Shown: positions 24,451-32,705 of the stretch, piece by piece
Position numbering within the stretch: position 1 is the stretch's first letter
Layout: each line of letters starts with the position of its first letter
DNA from: VRUE01 sp963762205
GTDB lineage: Bacteria > Actinomycetota > Thermoleophilia > Solirubrobacterales > 70-9
Direction: 5' to 3'
Assembly: GCA_963762205.1 (NCBI GenBank)
Contig: CAVXJZ010000002.1
Coordinates: 881,200 to 945,199, forward strand
Length of the DNA: 64,000 bases
Notes under the pieces: generated by a model
The model's input: only the letters and a program-made list of their open reading frames with translations
What the model was told of the DNA's origin: nothing
Database searches by the model: none
Translations under genes and position numbers: made by a program

Positions 24451-25707
24451 ATGAGACGTACCCTTGGGCTCCTCGTCACACTTCTCCTGCTAGTTGCGCT
24501 TCTTCCCCCCCAATTTGCGGGGGCCGCGACTGGCAGCGGGCCCCTCTGCAAGCTGCTGAGGAAGCGTCTGCTGCTCGGTGGCGGGCACCTCAGCGGCCTT
24601 TTCGTCCTCGACGCGCGGTCGGGCAAGGCCGTCTGCGCGCGGGCGGCGCGGCGCAGGCGCCCGCTCGCCTCGAACATGAAGCTGTTCACGACAGCCACCG
24701 CGCTCGCGCGCCTCGGGCCCGACGCGACGATCGCCACCCGACTGCTCGCCGACGGCACGATCGACCGCCGCGGCGTCCTCCACGGCGACCTCTACCTGCA
24801 GGGCGGCGGCGACCCGGCGCTCGGCACGCCGGCCTTCTACAACCGCTTCCTCGGCGGCCTCGGCACCGACCTCTACGGCCTCAGGCGCCAGCTCAGGGCG
24901 GCCGGCGTGACCGCGGTCACCGGCAGGCTCTACGCCGACGACGACGTCTTCGACCGGCGCCGCGGGGTCGCCGACTCCGGCTACGTGACCAGCCCCTACA
25001 TCGGCCCGCTCTCCGGCCTCTCGCTCAATTCCGGCTACCGCGCCGCCGACGCCGGCGGCTTCGCCTCCGACCCGGCCAGGGTCGCCGCGAAGAAGCTCGT
25101 CGCCTCGTTGCGCGCGTCGGGTGTGCGGATCCGGCGCCGGATCGCCCTCGGCGACGCCGACGAGGGCGAGACCAGGACGATCGCGGTCGTCCGCTCGCCG
25201 CGGATGAACGCGCTCGTCGACAACACCGACGTCTACTCGAACAACTTCTTCGCCGAGATGCTGATCAAGCTGCTCGGCGCCGAATTCGGCCACGCCGGGA
25301 CGACCGCGGCCGGCGCGAAGGTGGTCGAGAGGTTCGCCCGCGGCAGGGGCACCGCCGTGCACGCCGTCGACGGCTCCGGCCTGACCCGCGGAAACCGCGC
25401 CTCGCCGCTGCAGGTCGTGCGCCTGCTGCAGGCGATGCGGAGGAGCGCCGTCGGCGAGGACTTCGCCTCCGACCTTGCGCTCAGCGGCCGCGAGGGCACC
25501 GTCGCCGAGCGCATGCACGGCACCGCGGCCGAGGCCCGCTGTCGGGTCAAGACCGGGACCCTCACCGGGGTCAGCAACCTCTCCGGCTACTGCTTCAACG
25601 CGAGCGGGCGGGAGATGATCTTCTCCGTCCTGATGGGCAGCGTCGGCAGCCTCGACTCCGCCCACTACGAGCAGGACCGGATCGCCGCCGCGGTCGCCCG
25701 CTACTGA
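24451..25707 (+). CDS. dacB: D-alanyl-D-alanine carboxypeptidase/endopeptidase, PBP4 (DacB) type
   Basis: A 418-residue exported peptidoglycan hydrolase. The signal peptide is MRRTLGLLVTLLLLVALLPP followed by QFAGA. The three penicillin-binding motifs are present: S-x-x-K in LASNMKLFTTA, S-x-N in DVYSNNFFAEM, and KTG in RVKTGTLTG. It trims or cleaves D-Ala cross-links in the wall. It is somewhat shorter than E. coli PBP4, with a smaller insertion between SxxK and SxN. It diverges from the patatin gene with 21 bases between starts and converges with ligA (7-base overlap). Confidence 0.9.
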   Translation: MRRTLGLLVTLLLLVALLPPQFAGAATGSGPLCKLLRKRLLLGGGHLSGLFVLDARSGKAVCARAARRRRPLASNMKLFTTATALARLGPDATIATRLLADGTIDRRGVLHGDLYLQGGGDPALGTPAFYNRFLGGLGTDLYGLRRQLRAAGVTAVTGRLYADDDVFDRRRGVADSGYVTSPYIGPLSGLSLNSGYRAADAGGFASDPARVAAKKLVASLRASGVRIRRRIALGDADEGETRTIAVVRSPRMNALVDNTDVYSNNFFAEMLIKLLGAEFGHAGTTAAGAKVVERFARGRGTAVHAVDGSGLTRGNRASPLQVVRLLQAMRRSAVGEDFASDLALSGREGTVAERMHGTAAEARCRVKTGTLTGVSNLSGYCFNASGREMIFSVLMGSVGSLDSAHYEQDRIAAAVARY

Positions 25708-27728
25708 GCGGCGCCGTCGCCCCCGAGCAGCGCCCGCAGCCCGGCTTCGTCGAGGATCTCTGTTCCCAGCTTCTCCGCCCTGGCCAGCTTCGAGCCCGCG
25801 TTGTCGCCGGCGACGACGTAGTCGGTCTTCTTCGAAACCGAGTTGACGACCCTGCCCCCGGCAGCCTTGATCAGGGCCGCGGCCTCCTCGCGGGTCAGCT
25901 CCGCGAGCGTCCCGGTCAGGACCAGGGTCCTCCCCTCCAGCGGGCCCCCGGCCCGCCGCCTTTCCGACGGGTCCAGCTCCAGCCTCAGCCCCCTCTCGGC
26001 GAGCTTCGCGATCAGCTCGTCGGTCCGCTCGTCGGCGAGCGACTCGGCGATCTGGACCGCCATGATCGGGCCCACCCCCTCCACCTCCTCGATCCGCTCG
26101 GGATCGACACTCTGCAGCTCGGCGATCGAGCCGAAGTGCATGGCGAGCGCCTCGGCGGTCACGTAGCCGACGCCGGGCAGGCCGAGTGCGTAGAGGACAC
26201 GCGGGAAGGGTCGCTCGCGCGAGGCGTCGATCGCGGCGAGCAGGTTGCGGGCCGAGAGATCGCCGAAGCCCTCGAGCCCGCTCAGCTGCTCCTCGGAGAG
26301 CTCGTAGATATCGCCGACGTCGGCGATCAGGCCCTCCTGGAGGAAGCGCATCGCCTGCTTCTCGCCGAGGCCGTCGATGTCCATCGCGCCCTTGCTGACG
26401 AAGTGCTTGACATGCTGGAAGGACTGGCCGGGGCAGCCGGCCCGGTTGGGGCAGATCGTGAAGACACCGTCCTCCGGCTTGACGGTCGGCGTGTCGCAGA
26501 CCGGGCATCGCGACGGTGGCTTCGGCTTGCGGGCCCGCGGGTTCTTGCGTGGGAGCTTCGGCGAGACGACCTGCGGGATCACGTCGCCGGCCCGCATGAC
26601 GACGACCTCGTCGCCGGCCCGTACGTCCTTACGGGCCAGGTCCTCCTCGTTGTGGAGGGTCGCGGTGGTGACCGTCACGCCGCCGACGTGGACCGGCTCC
26701 AGCATCGCGAAGGGGACGAGGTGGCCCGTCCTGCCGACGTTCCAGACCACCTCCCTCAGCGTCGTGGTCGCGGTGGTCGGCGGGAACTTCCAGGCGATCG
26801 CCCAGCGCGGCTCGCGGCCGACCACGCCCAACTCCCGCCAGAGCGCCCGCTCGTCGACCTTGACGACGACGCCGTCGATCTCGTAGTCGAGCCGCTCGCG
26901 CCGCTCCTCCCACCAATGGCAGCGCCCGACCACCGACTCGACCCCGTCGTGATGCTCCGTGTCCGGGTTGACCCTGAAGCCGCGCTCGCGCAGCCAGGCG
27001 ACCTCGTCGGAGTGGGTGGCGAAGTCGAGGCCGCGGGCGGCGCCGATCGCGTAGCACCAGATCGAGAGGGGCCTCTCTGCGGCGAGCGCCGGGTCGAGCT
27101 GGCGGATCGAGCCGGCCGCCGAGTTGCGCGGGTTGGCGAAGGTCGGCTCACCCGCCTCGGCCCGCCGCTCGTTCAGCGCCCTGAAGTCGGCGATCGGCAG
27201 GTAGACCTCGCCGCGCACTTCGACCAGCTCCGGCGGCTCATCGATTCGCAGCGGGATCGCCCCGATCGTGCGCAGGTTCTGGGTCACGTCCTCGCCCACC
27301 CTGCCGTCGCCCCGGGTCGCGCCGCGGATCAGCACGCCGTCCTCGTAGACGAGGGTCATCGCCAGGCCGTCGATCTTCGGCTCGGTCGTGTAGCTGAACT
27401 CCGAGGCGCTGATGTCGAGCCGCTTCAGGTGATTGCGGATACGGGCCTCCCAGGCACGCAGCTCCTCCTCGCTGCGCGCGTTGGCCAGGGAGAGCATCTG
27501 CTCGAGGTGCTCGACCTGCTCGAAGCGGTCGAGCGGCGGGGCGCCGACCCGCTGGGTGGGCGAGTCGGGGCTGCGCAGCTCGGCGTGGTCGGCCTCGATC
27601 GCACGCAGCTCGTCGAGCATCTCGTCGTAGGCGTCGTCGCCGATCTCCGGCTCGTCGAGGAGGTAGTAGAGCCGGTTGTGCCGCTCCAGCTCCCTCTTCA
27701 GCTCTTCGGCGCGCCGGCGGGCGGTCAT
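25701..27728 (-). CDS. ligA: NAD-dependent DNA ligase
   Basis: A 675-residue replicative and repair ligase. Order: Ia domain with HNRLYYLLDEPEIGDDAYDEM, the nucleotidyltransferase lysine in EPKIDG (K118), OB fold with VGRTGHLVPFAMLEP, the four-cysteine zinc site CPVC...CPNRAGCPG, helix-hairpin-helix repeats (GLPGVGYVTAEAL, VEGVGPIMA), and a C-terminal BRCT domain from LEGRTLVLTGTLA. Length is normal. ATG 27728 overlaps the surE stop in ATGA, so surE and ligA form one transcript. Confidence 0.97.
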   Translation of the reverse strand: MTARRRAEELKRELERHNRLYYLLDEPEIGDDAYDEMLDELRAIEADHAELRSPDSPTQRVGAPPLDRFEQVEHLEQMLSLANARSEEELRAWEARIRNHLKRLDISASEFSYTTEPKIDGLAMTLVYEDGVLIRGATRGDGRVGEDVTQNLRTIGAIPLRIDEPPELVEVRGEVYLPIADFRALNERRAEAGEPTFANPRNSAAGSIRQLDPALAAERPLSIWCYAIGAARGLDFATHSDEVAWLRERGFRVNPDTEHHDGVESVVGRCHWWEERRERLDYEIDGVVVKVDERALWRELGVVGREPRWAIAWKFPPTTATTTLREVVWNVGRTGHLVPFAMLEPVHVGGVTVTTATLHNEEDLARKDVRAGDEVVVMRAGDVIPQVVSPKLPRKNPRARKPKPPSRCPVCDTPTVKPEDGVFTICPNRAGCPGQSFQHVKHFVSKGAMDIDGLGEKQAMRFLQEGLIADVGDIYELSEEQLSGLEGFGDLSARNLLAAIDASRERPFPRVLYALGLPGVGYVTAEALAMHFGSIAELQSVDPERIEEVEGVGPIMAVQIAESLADERTDELIAKLAERGLRLELDPSERRRAGGPLEGRTLVLTGTLAELTREEAAALIKAAGGRVVNSVSKKTDYVVAGDNAGSKLARAEKLGTEILDEAGLRALLGGDGAAQ

Positions 27729-28528
27729 GCCTGCCGGGCGGGCAGCAGTGCCTCCAGCCCCCAGCCGCGCAGGGTCTCGAGGCCACCGTGGTCGGTGAGG
27801 TCGAAGTGGATCGGCGTCACCGAAACCCGCTTCCGCGCCACCGCGTGGAGATCGGTCCCGTCGATCTCCTCGTAGCCGGGCTTCCACCCATAGATCTCGT
27901 AGCGGCGGCGGCGCTCGGACTCCTCGCCGACCAGCTTCAGCTCGTCGTTGTAGATGCGTTTGCCGAGCTTCGTAACCTCGATCCCCTCGGGCTCCCCGGC
28001 CGGGCAGTTGACGTTGATCAGAGTCGCCTCGGGCATCGGCTCGGATGCCAGGCGGCTCACCAGCCCGGCGGTGAGCGGGGCCGCGACAGCGAAGTCGAAG
28101 CGGCCGCTGACATAGCCCATCCCGCCTCCGGAGGACTGCTGGGAGACGGCGAGCGCCGGGATCCCGAGGACGATCCCCTCGAAGGCGGCGGCGACCGTGC
28201 CCGAGTAGGTGATGTCGTCGCCCAGGTTGGCGCCGTGGTTGATCCCGGAGACGATCAGGTCGGGACGCCCGCCGACCAGGCCGAGCTCTGCGAAGCGGAC
28301 GCAGTCGACCGGCGTTCCGTCGGTGGCGAAGCCCACGTCTCCGTCGCCGAACTCGACTTCCTCGACGGTAAGTGGCGAGCGGGTCGTGATGCTGCGGGCG
28401 GTGGCACTGCGGTTGGAGTCCGGCGCGATCACGTCCAGCTCGACCCCCTCGATCTCGCGCAGCGCACGGCGGGCCGCCTGCAGGCCGGGAGCCGAGATCC
28501 CGTCGTCGTTGGTGAGCAGCACGCGCAT
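27725..28528 (-). CDS. surE: 5'/3'-nucleotidase SurE
   Basis: A 267-residue metal-dependent nucleoside monophosphate phosphatase linked to stationary-phase survival. LLTNDDGISAPG holds the metal-binding D8 and D9, APDSNRSATARS the phosphate loop and VSGINHGANLGDDI the family asparagine. Start ATG 28528 lies 7 bases behind TAGAAT. First gene of the surE-ligA pair; diverges from truA, with 42 bases between starts. Confidence 0.95.
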   Translation of the reverse strand: MRVLLTNDDGISAPGLQAARRALREIEGVELDVIAPDSNRSATARSITTRSPLTVEEVEFGDGDVGFATDGTPVDCVRFAELGLVGGRPDLIVSGINHGANLGDDITYSGTVAAAFEGIVLGIPALAVSQQSSGGGMGYVSGRFDFAVAAPLTAGLVSRLASEPMPEATLINVNCPAGEPEGIEVTKLGKRIYNDELKLVGEESERRRRYEIYGWKPGYEEIDGTDLHAVARKRVSVTPIHFDLTDHGGLETLRGWGLEALLPARQA

Positions 28529-28535
28529 CGCGTCG

Positions 28536-28564
28536 ATTCTAGGTGGCCCGGACAGCGGCATACT
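28536..28564. promoter_or_regulatory. Divergent leaderless -10 elements of surE and truA
   Basis: Minus-strand TAGAAT (28541-28536) ends 7 bases before the surE ATG. Plus-strand CATACT (28559-28564) ends 6 bases before the first truA GTG (28571). Neither gene has a Shine-Dalgarno sequence. Confidence 0.5.
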
Positions 28565-28570
28565 GCGCCG

Positions 28571-29312
28571 GTGGTGAAGACCTGGCGCCTCGACATCGAA
28601 TACGACGGCAGCGGATTTTCAGGCTGGGCGAGACAGCCGGACGGGGTCCGCACCGTGCAGGGGGAGCTGGAGGCGGCCCTCGGCACCGTCCTGCGCGAGC
28701 CGGTCGAGCTGATCGTCGCCGGGCGCACCGATGCCGGGGTCCACGCCCGCGGCCAGGTCGCCAGCTTTGCGACGAGGGCGCCGGTCCCGGCCGATCTGGC
28801 GCGGCGCCTCAACGGGGTCGGCCCCGGGGACGTCGTCGTCCGCGCGGCGGCCGAGGCCCGCGGGGGCTTCGACGCGCGCCGTGACGCCGCCTCGCGCAGC
28901 TACCTGTACCGGGTCCTGGCTCGCGATGCTGCCGACCCGCTCGAGCGCGGCCGGGCCCTCTGGTGGCCGCATCGCCTCGACCGCGAGGCGCTGCGGGCCT
29001 GCGCCGCCGCCCTTCCCGGGGCCCACGACTTCACCGCTTTCACCCCGACCCAGACCGAGCACGTGCGCTTCGAGCGCGACGTGCTCGCCGCCGGCTGGGC
29101 CTGGGACGAGCCGATCGCCTCGTTTCGGATCACCGCAGACGCCTTCATGCGCAACATGGTCCGGGTCCTGGTCGGCACCATGCTCGAGGTCGCCGGCGGG
29201 CCGCCGCACCGTCGAGAGCTTTCACCAGCTGCTCGAAGGCGCACCGCGCAGCTCAGCCGGCGAAACAGCTCCGCCCCACGGCCTGTACCTGGAATCCGTC
29301 AGCTACGCGTAG
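28571..29312 (+). pseudogene. truA: tRNA pseudouridine synthase A, one apparent frameshift
   Basis: TruA makes pseudouridine at positions 38-40 of tRNA anticodon stems. The protein is typical through about residue 210: WRLDIEYDGSGFSGWARQP, the catalytic AGRTDAGVHARGQV (D54), RSYLYRVL and ADAFMRNMVRVLVGTMLEV. The frame then leaves the family. Removing one G from GGG at 29198-29200 joins it to GRRTVESFHQLLEGAPRSSAGE...GLYLESVSYA, the normal TruA end, with the stop at 29312. It is normally kept intact, so a sequence error is likelier than true loss. It is also isolated from rplQ, its usual neighbour, on the opposite strand. Confidence 0.85.
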
Positions 29313-29314
29313 CG

Positions 29315-29398
29315 CGACGGCACGGGCACTCCCCGTCCGGACTCGCGGGCTTCGCCCGCTCTGAGTATCCGCCCGTTCGGGGAGCGCCCTTGCCGTCG
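29315..29398. repeat. Long hairpin element after truA
   Basis: Arms 29315-29335 and 29378-29398 pair at 19 of 21 positions, enclosing GCGGGC-TTC-GCCCGC (29345-29359). Its right inner part holds one half of a 14-base inverted repeat (GCTCTGAGTATCCG, 29358-29371) whose partner lies in the next element at 29477-29490. Confidence 0.65.
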
Positions 29399-29448
29399 CC
29401 CCCGACGCACGCAGCGAGCTGGGAAGAAGCTCGGAGCTTGCGGTGGAG

Positions 29449-29545
29449 GAGGGGCGGGGGTTGCCCCTCGAACTGACGGATACTCAGAGCCGTCCAACCA
29501 ATTGGCTGGACGGCGAGTCAGGGCGAGGGGTGACCCCCGCCCCTC
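29449..29545. repeat. Long hairpin element before the rplQ stop
   Basis: Arms 29449-29470 and 29524-29545 pair over 22 positions, counting two G-U pairs. Inside is GCCGTCCA (29489-29496) with TGGACGGC (29507-29514) around CCAATTGG. It follows the alpha operon on the minus strand after 3 bases and lacks a U-tract. It is linked to the previous element by the 14-base inverted repeat. Function is probably termination or 3'-end protection. Confidence 0.65.
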
Positions 29546-29548
29546 CCC

Positions 29549-29902
29549 CTACACCAACTCGAGATAGACCATCTCGGTCGAGTCCGATTTCCTCGGGCCC
29601 AACTTGACGATCCGGGTGTAGCCGCCGGGCCGCTCGGTGTAGCGCGGGGCGACTTCCTCGAAGAGCTTGTGGACGACGAACTTGTCGTTGTGGAGGGTCG
29701 CCAGAGCCTGCCGGCGCGCGTGCAGGTCGCCGCGCTTGGCGAGCGTGATCAGCTGCTCGACCTCGGGCTTGACCGCCTTCGCCTTCGCCTGGCTGGTCTT
29801 GATCCGCTCGTGCTCGATCAGCTGCTTCGAGAGGTTGGAGAGCAGCGCCTCGCGGTGCGCGGGGTCGCGGCTCAGCTTGTTTCGCTTCTTGCGGTGGCGC
29901 AT
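29549..29902 (-). CDS. rplQ: 50S ribosomal protein L17 (bL17)
   Basis: A 117-residue large-subunit protein near the exit tunnel. MRHRKKRNKLSRDPAHREALLSNLS and the C-terminal YTRIVKLGPRKSDSTEMVYLELV match the family, without the long acidic C-terminal tail of many actinobacterial L17 proteins. Last gene of the alpha operon, 34 bases after rpoA. Confidence 0.97.
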   Translation of the reverse strand: MRHRKKRNKLSRDPAHREALLSNLSKQLIEHERIKTSQAKAKAVKPEVEQLITLAKRGDLHARRQALATLHNDKFVVHKLFEEVAPRYTERPGGYTRIVKLGPRKSDSTEMVYLELV

Positions 29903-29936
29903 CGCTCGCTCCGGCCTCTGACCCGAGTGCCCCGCC

Positions 29937-30920
29937 TCAGTCCTGGTGGAGATCGAGGCCGCGCGAGTGCAGGGTCTCGATCACTTCCTCGATCGATTTC
30001 TGGCCGAAGTTGGGGATCGCGTTGAGCTCCGAGCGCGACTTGCGCACCAGGTCGCCGACGGTCTGCACGCCGGCCCGCTTCAGGCAGTTGTAGGAGCGCA
30101 CGCCCAGCTCGAGCTCCTCGATCAGGATCTCGTCGAGGCCGTTGGCGCTCGCCGCGCCGTCGCCGGCGGGTGCGCCGGAGAGCCCCTCGCTGGGCAGGGC
30201 GGCGACCGGTTCGCGCGCGGTCAGCTCCTCGACCCGCTCGGCATCGGTGAAGATAGCCAGGCTCTTGATCAGGATCTCCGAGGCCTCGCGAAGCGCGGCG
30301 GCGGGCTCGATCGAGCCGTCGGTCTCGAGGTCCAGGGTGAGTTTGTCGAAGTCGGTGCGCTGTCCGACACGGGCGGTGGCGACCGCGTAGGAAGCGCGCC
30401 GGATCGGCGAGAAGATCGAGTCGATCGGGATCACCCCGATCGGCTGGTCGTCGGTCTTGTTCTCTTCCGCCGGCGAGTAGCCGCGGCCGCGACCGATCGT
30501 CAGGTAGACCTCGAGCTTGGTTTTTTTCTCGAGCGTCGCAATCGGCGCGTTGGGGTTGAGGATCTCGACGCCAGACGGCAGATCGATGTCCTTGGCCTTG
30601 ATCTCGCCCGGGCCGGTGGCGACGAGCGGCGCCTCGACCTCGTCCGCGTCCGTGTGCATGCGGACGACGAGATCCTTCAGGTTGAGGACGAGGTCGGTGA
30701 CGTCCTCTTTGACGCCGGGCACGCTCGAGAACTCGTGCGCGACGCCCTCGATGCGGACGCTTGTTATCGCGGCGCCGCCGAGCGAGGAGAGCAGCACCCG
30801 TCGCAGGCTGTTGCCGAACGTGTAGCCGAAGCCCTTGTCGAGCGGCTCGATCGTGAACGTGCCGCGACGGTCGTCGACTTTCTCTGAGCTGATGCGAGGG
30901 ACCTGGAAGTCAGTGGTCAT
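29937..30920 (-). CDS. rpoA: RNA polymerase alpha subunit
   Basis: A 327-residue subunit that dimerises to start polymerase assembly. The N-terminal domain shows KGFGYTFGNSLRRVLLSSLGGAAITSVRIEGV, the linker lies around residues 230-250 (alanine/glycine-rich), and the C-terminal domain ends with ELGVRSYNCLKRAGVQTVGDL, the surface that contacts UP elements and activators. Length and domain order are normal. Transcribed after rpsD with a 37-base gap. Confidence 0.97.
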   Translation of the reverse strand: MTTDFQVPRISSEKVDDRRGTFTIEPLDKGFGYTFGNSLRRVLLSSLGGAAITSVRIEGVAHEFSSVPGVKEDVTDLVLNLKDLVVRMHTDADEVEAPLVATGPGEIKAKDIDLPSGVEILNPNAPIATLEKKTKLEVYLTIGRGRGYSPAEENKTDDQPIGVIPIDSIFSPIRRASYAVATARVGQRTDFDKLTLDLETDGSIEPAAALREASEILIKSLAIFTDAERVEELTAREPVAALPSEGLSGAPAGDGAASANGLDEILIEELELGVRSYNCLKRAGVQTVGDLVRKSRSELNAIPNFGQKSIEEVIETLHSRGLDLHQD

Positions 30921-30957
30921 GAGTTCCTTGCGTTGTGTTGCGAAATTGGGGCCCGGA

Positions 30958-31578
30958 CTACTTGGAGTAGAGCTCGACGATGAGCTGCTCCTGAACCGGC
31001 GCCGAGATCTCCGCGCGCTCGGGGTAGCGCAGGATCTTGGCGGTGAGCGAATCGTGATCCGCCTGCAGCCAGGCGGGGACTGTCGAAACCAGCTCGGTGG
31101 CCCGGCGGATCGTGTCGGTCGCGGCCGAGTCGGCCTTGATCGAGATCACGTCTTCGGGACGCACCTGGTAGGACGGCACGTCGACGCGGCGGCCGTTGAC
31201 CAGCCAGTGCCCGTGGCGGACCATCTGTCGGGCCTGGCGCCGCGAGGCGGCGAAGCCGAGTCGCACGAGCACGTTGTCGAGGCGCGACTCGAGCAGCCTC
31301 AGCAGGTTCTCGCCGGTGACGCCGTCCTGCCGGGAGGCCTTGTCGTAGTAGGCGCGGAACTGTTTCTCCAGCACCTGGTAGTAGCGGCGGGTCTTCTGCT
31401 TCTCGCGAAGCTGCACGCGGTACTCGGACTGGCGCATGCGACCGCGCCCGTGCTCGCCGGGCGGATAGGAGCGCCGCTCGACACCGCACTTGTCGGTGAA
31501 GCAGCGCTCCCCCTTGAGGAAGAGCTTCTGGCCCTCGCGGCGGCACTGCTTGCACTGGGGGGAGGTGTCGCGGGCCAT
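30958..31578 (-). CDS. rpsD: 30S ribosomal protein S4 (uS4)
   Basis: A 206-residue 16S-binding protein that starts 30S assembly. MARDTSPQCKQCRREGQKLFLKGERCF carries the N-terminal cysteine zinc site with CGVERRSYPPGEHG; RLDNVLVRLGFAASRRQARQMV is the S4 RNA-binding motif. ATG 31578 gives the family N terminus, with GAGGG ten bases upstream. The frame is open upstream without a stop and meets the end of rpsK (see rpsK). Confidence 0.96.
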   Translation of the reverse strand: MARDTSPQCKQCRREGQKLFLKGERCFTDKCGVERRSYPPGEHGRGRMRQSEYRVQLREKQKTRRYYQVLEKQFRAYYDKASRQDGVTGENLLRLLESRLDNVLVRLGFAASRRQARQMVRHGHWLVNGRRVDVPSYQVRPEDVISIKADSAATDTIRRATELVSTVPAWLQADHDSLTAKILRYPERAEISAPVQEQLIVELYSK

Positions 31579-31987
31579 GACGTCCAGACCCTCGCGCCGC
31601 TTTTTCGGGCCGGCAGCCGTTGTGGGCCTGCGGCGAGACATCCTTGACCGTGGTCACGTCGAGGCCGGCCGCCTGCAGCGAGCGGATCGCCGTCTCGCGG
31701 CCGGAGCCGGCGCCCTTGGCGAAGACCTCGACCTTCTCGAGGCCGTGCTCCATGCCCTTTTTGGCGGCCGCGTCGGCGGTCACCTGGGCGGCGAACGGAG
31801 TCGACTTGCGGGAGCCTTTGAAGCCCGCCGAGCCGGCCGACTCCCAGGCGATCACGTTGCCATCGGTGTCGGTGAGGGTGACGATCGTGTTGTTGAACGA
31901 GGTCTTGATGTGGGCCTGGCCGTAGGTGACGTTCTTTTTCACGCGGCGGCGGGAACGCCCCTTCGCGGGTTTTTTCGCAGTCGCCAT
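31579..31987 (-). CDS. rpsK: 30S ribosomal protein S11 (uS11), no in-frame stop
   Basis: A platform protein; the body is normal from KKNVTYGQAHIKTSFNNTIVTLTD to VKDVSPQAHNGCRP at about residue 128. After that the family expects a short basic end such as KKRR and a stop. As written the frame goes on through rpsD and stops only at 30917. One base fewer in the CCC/AAAAA stretch at 31601-31609 gives CRPKKRREGLDV, but that frame then enters rpsD without a stop. The true 3' end is therefore not in this sequence as read. The annotated end is the last base before the rpsD start. Confidence 0.85.
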
Positions 31988-31996
31988 CGTCTATCC

Positions 31997-32380
31997 CTAC
32001 CTCGGCGTCGGCGCCTTGCGCTTGCCGGCGACGCTCATCCGGCGCGGGCCCTTGCGGCCGCGAGCATTGGTCTTGGTCCGCTGCCCCCGCACGGGCAGCC
32101 CGCGGCGGTGGCGGAGGCCCCTGTAGGCGCCGATCTCCATCAGACGTTTGACGTCCTGCGAGCGCTCTCGGCGGAGGTCTCCCTCGACCTCACGCTGCTC
32201 GACCGCCTCGCGCAGCCGGACCACCTCGTCCTCGGTCAGGTCTTTGACCAGCGTGTCGGGGTCGATCTCGGTCTCGGCGACGATCTTCTGGGCCGTCGAG
32301 CGGCCGACGCCGTAGACGTAGGTGAGGCCGATTTCGACCCTTTTCTGGACCGGGATGTTGACTCCCGCGATGCGTGCCAT
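31997..32380 (-). CDS. rpsM: 30S ribosomal protein S13 (uS13)
   Basis: A 127-residue head protein contacting the P-site tRNA and 50S bridge B1. MARIAGVNIPVQKRVEIGLTYVYGVG and the basic tail GLPVRGQRTKTNARGRKGPRR are diagnostic. First of the alpha cluster here, 13 bases after rpmJ. Confidence 0.97.
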   Translation of the reverse strand: MARIAGVNIPVQKRVEIGLTYVYGVGRSTAQKIVAETEIDPDTLVKDLTEDEVVRLREAVEQREVEGDLRRERSQDVKRLMEIGAYRGLRHRRGLPVRGQRTKTNARGRKGPRRMSVAGKRKAPTPR

Positions 32381-32393
32381 CGGCGCTCGGCCC

Positions 32394-32507
32394 CTAACCC
32401 TGCCGCTGCTTGTGGCGCGGGTTCGGGCAGATCACGAGCACCGCCCCGTTGCGGCGGATGATCTTGCACTTTTCGCACATCGGCTTTACGGAAGCTCGGA
32501 CCTTCAT
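32394..32507 (-). CDS. rpmJ: 50S ribosomal protein L36 (bL36), zinc type
   Basis: A 37-residue protein, MKVRASVKPMCEKCKIIRRN onward, with the zinc ligands C11, C14, C27 and H32. infA, which usually precedes it, is absent; the 198 bases upstream hold no open frame resembling IF1. Confidence 0.97.
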   Translation of the reverse strand: MKVRASVKPMCEKCKIIRRNGAVLVICPNPRHKQRQG

Positions 32508-32668
32508 CGCTCCGGATTCGTATCGACTACAGGACTCCCGCACGCCCCAGGAATCGGACGGCAGGCGCGACCAAGCGGCCCATTGGGCCGACCGGGAAAG
32601 ATAGCAGGGCAAGGGCGGGGGCGGCCGGGTGGACCGCCCTGCGGCGATTGCTTCCTTGGACATCGCCT

Positions 32669-32691
32669 CGGGCGGCCCAACCGGCCGCCCG
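32669..32691. terminator. GC-rich hairpin between the methyltransferase and rpmJ
   Basis: CGGGCGGCC (32669-32677) and GGCCGCCCG (32683-32691) form a perfect 9-base stem with a five-base loop. There is no clear U-run. It may separate the spc-type transcript from rpmJ and the alpha genes. Nothing else is recognisable in 32508-32705. Confidence 0.45.
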
Positions 32692-32705
32692 ATCCATGCG
32701 GAGCG

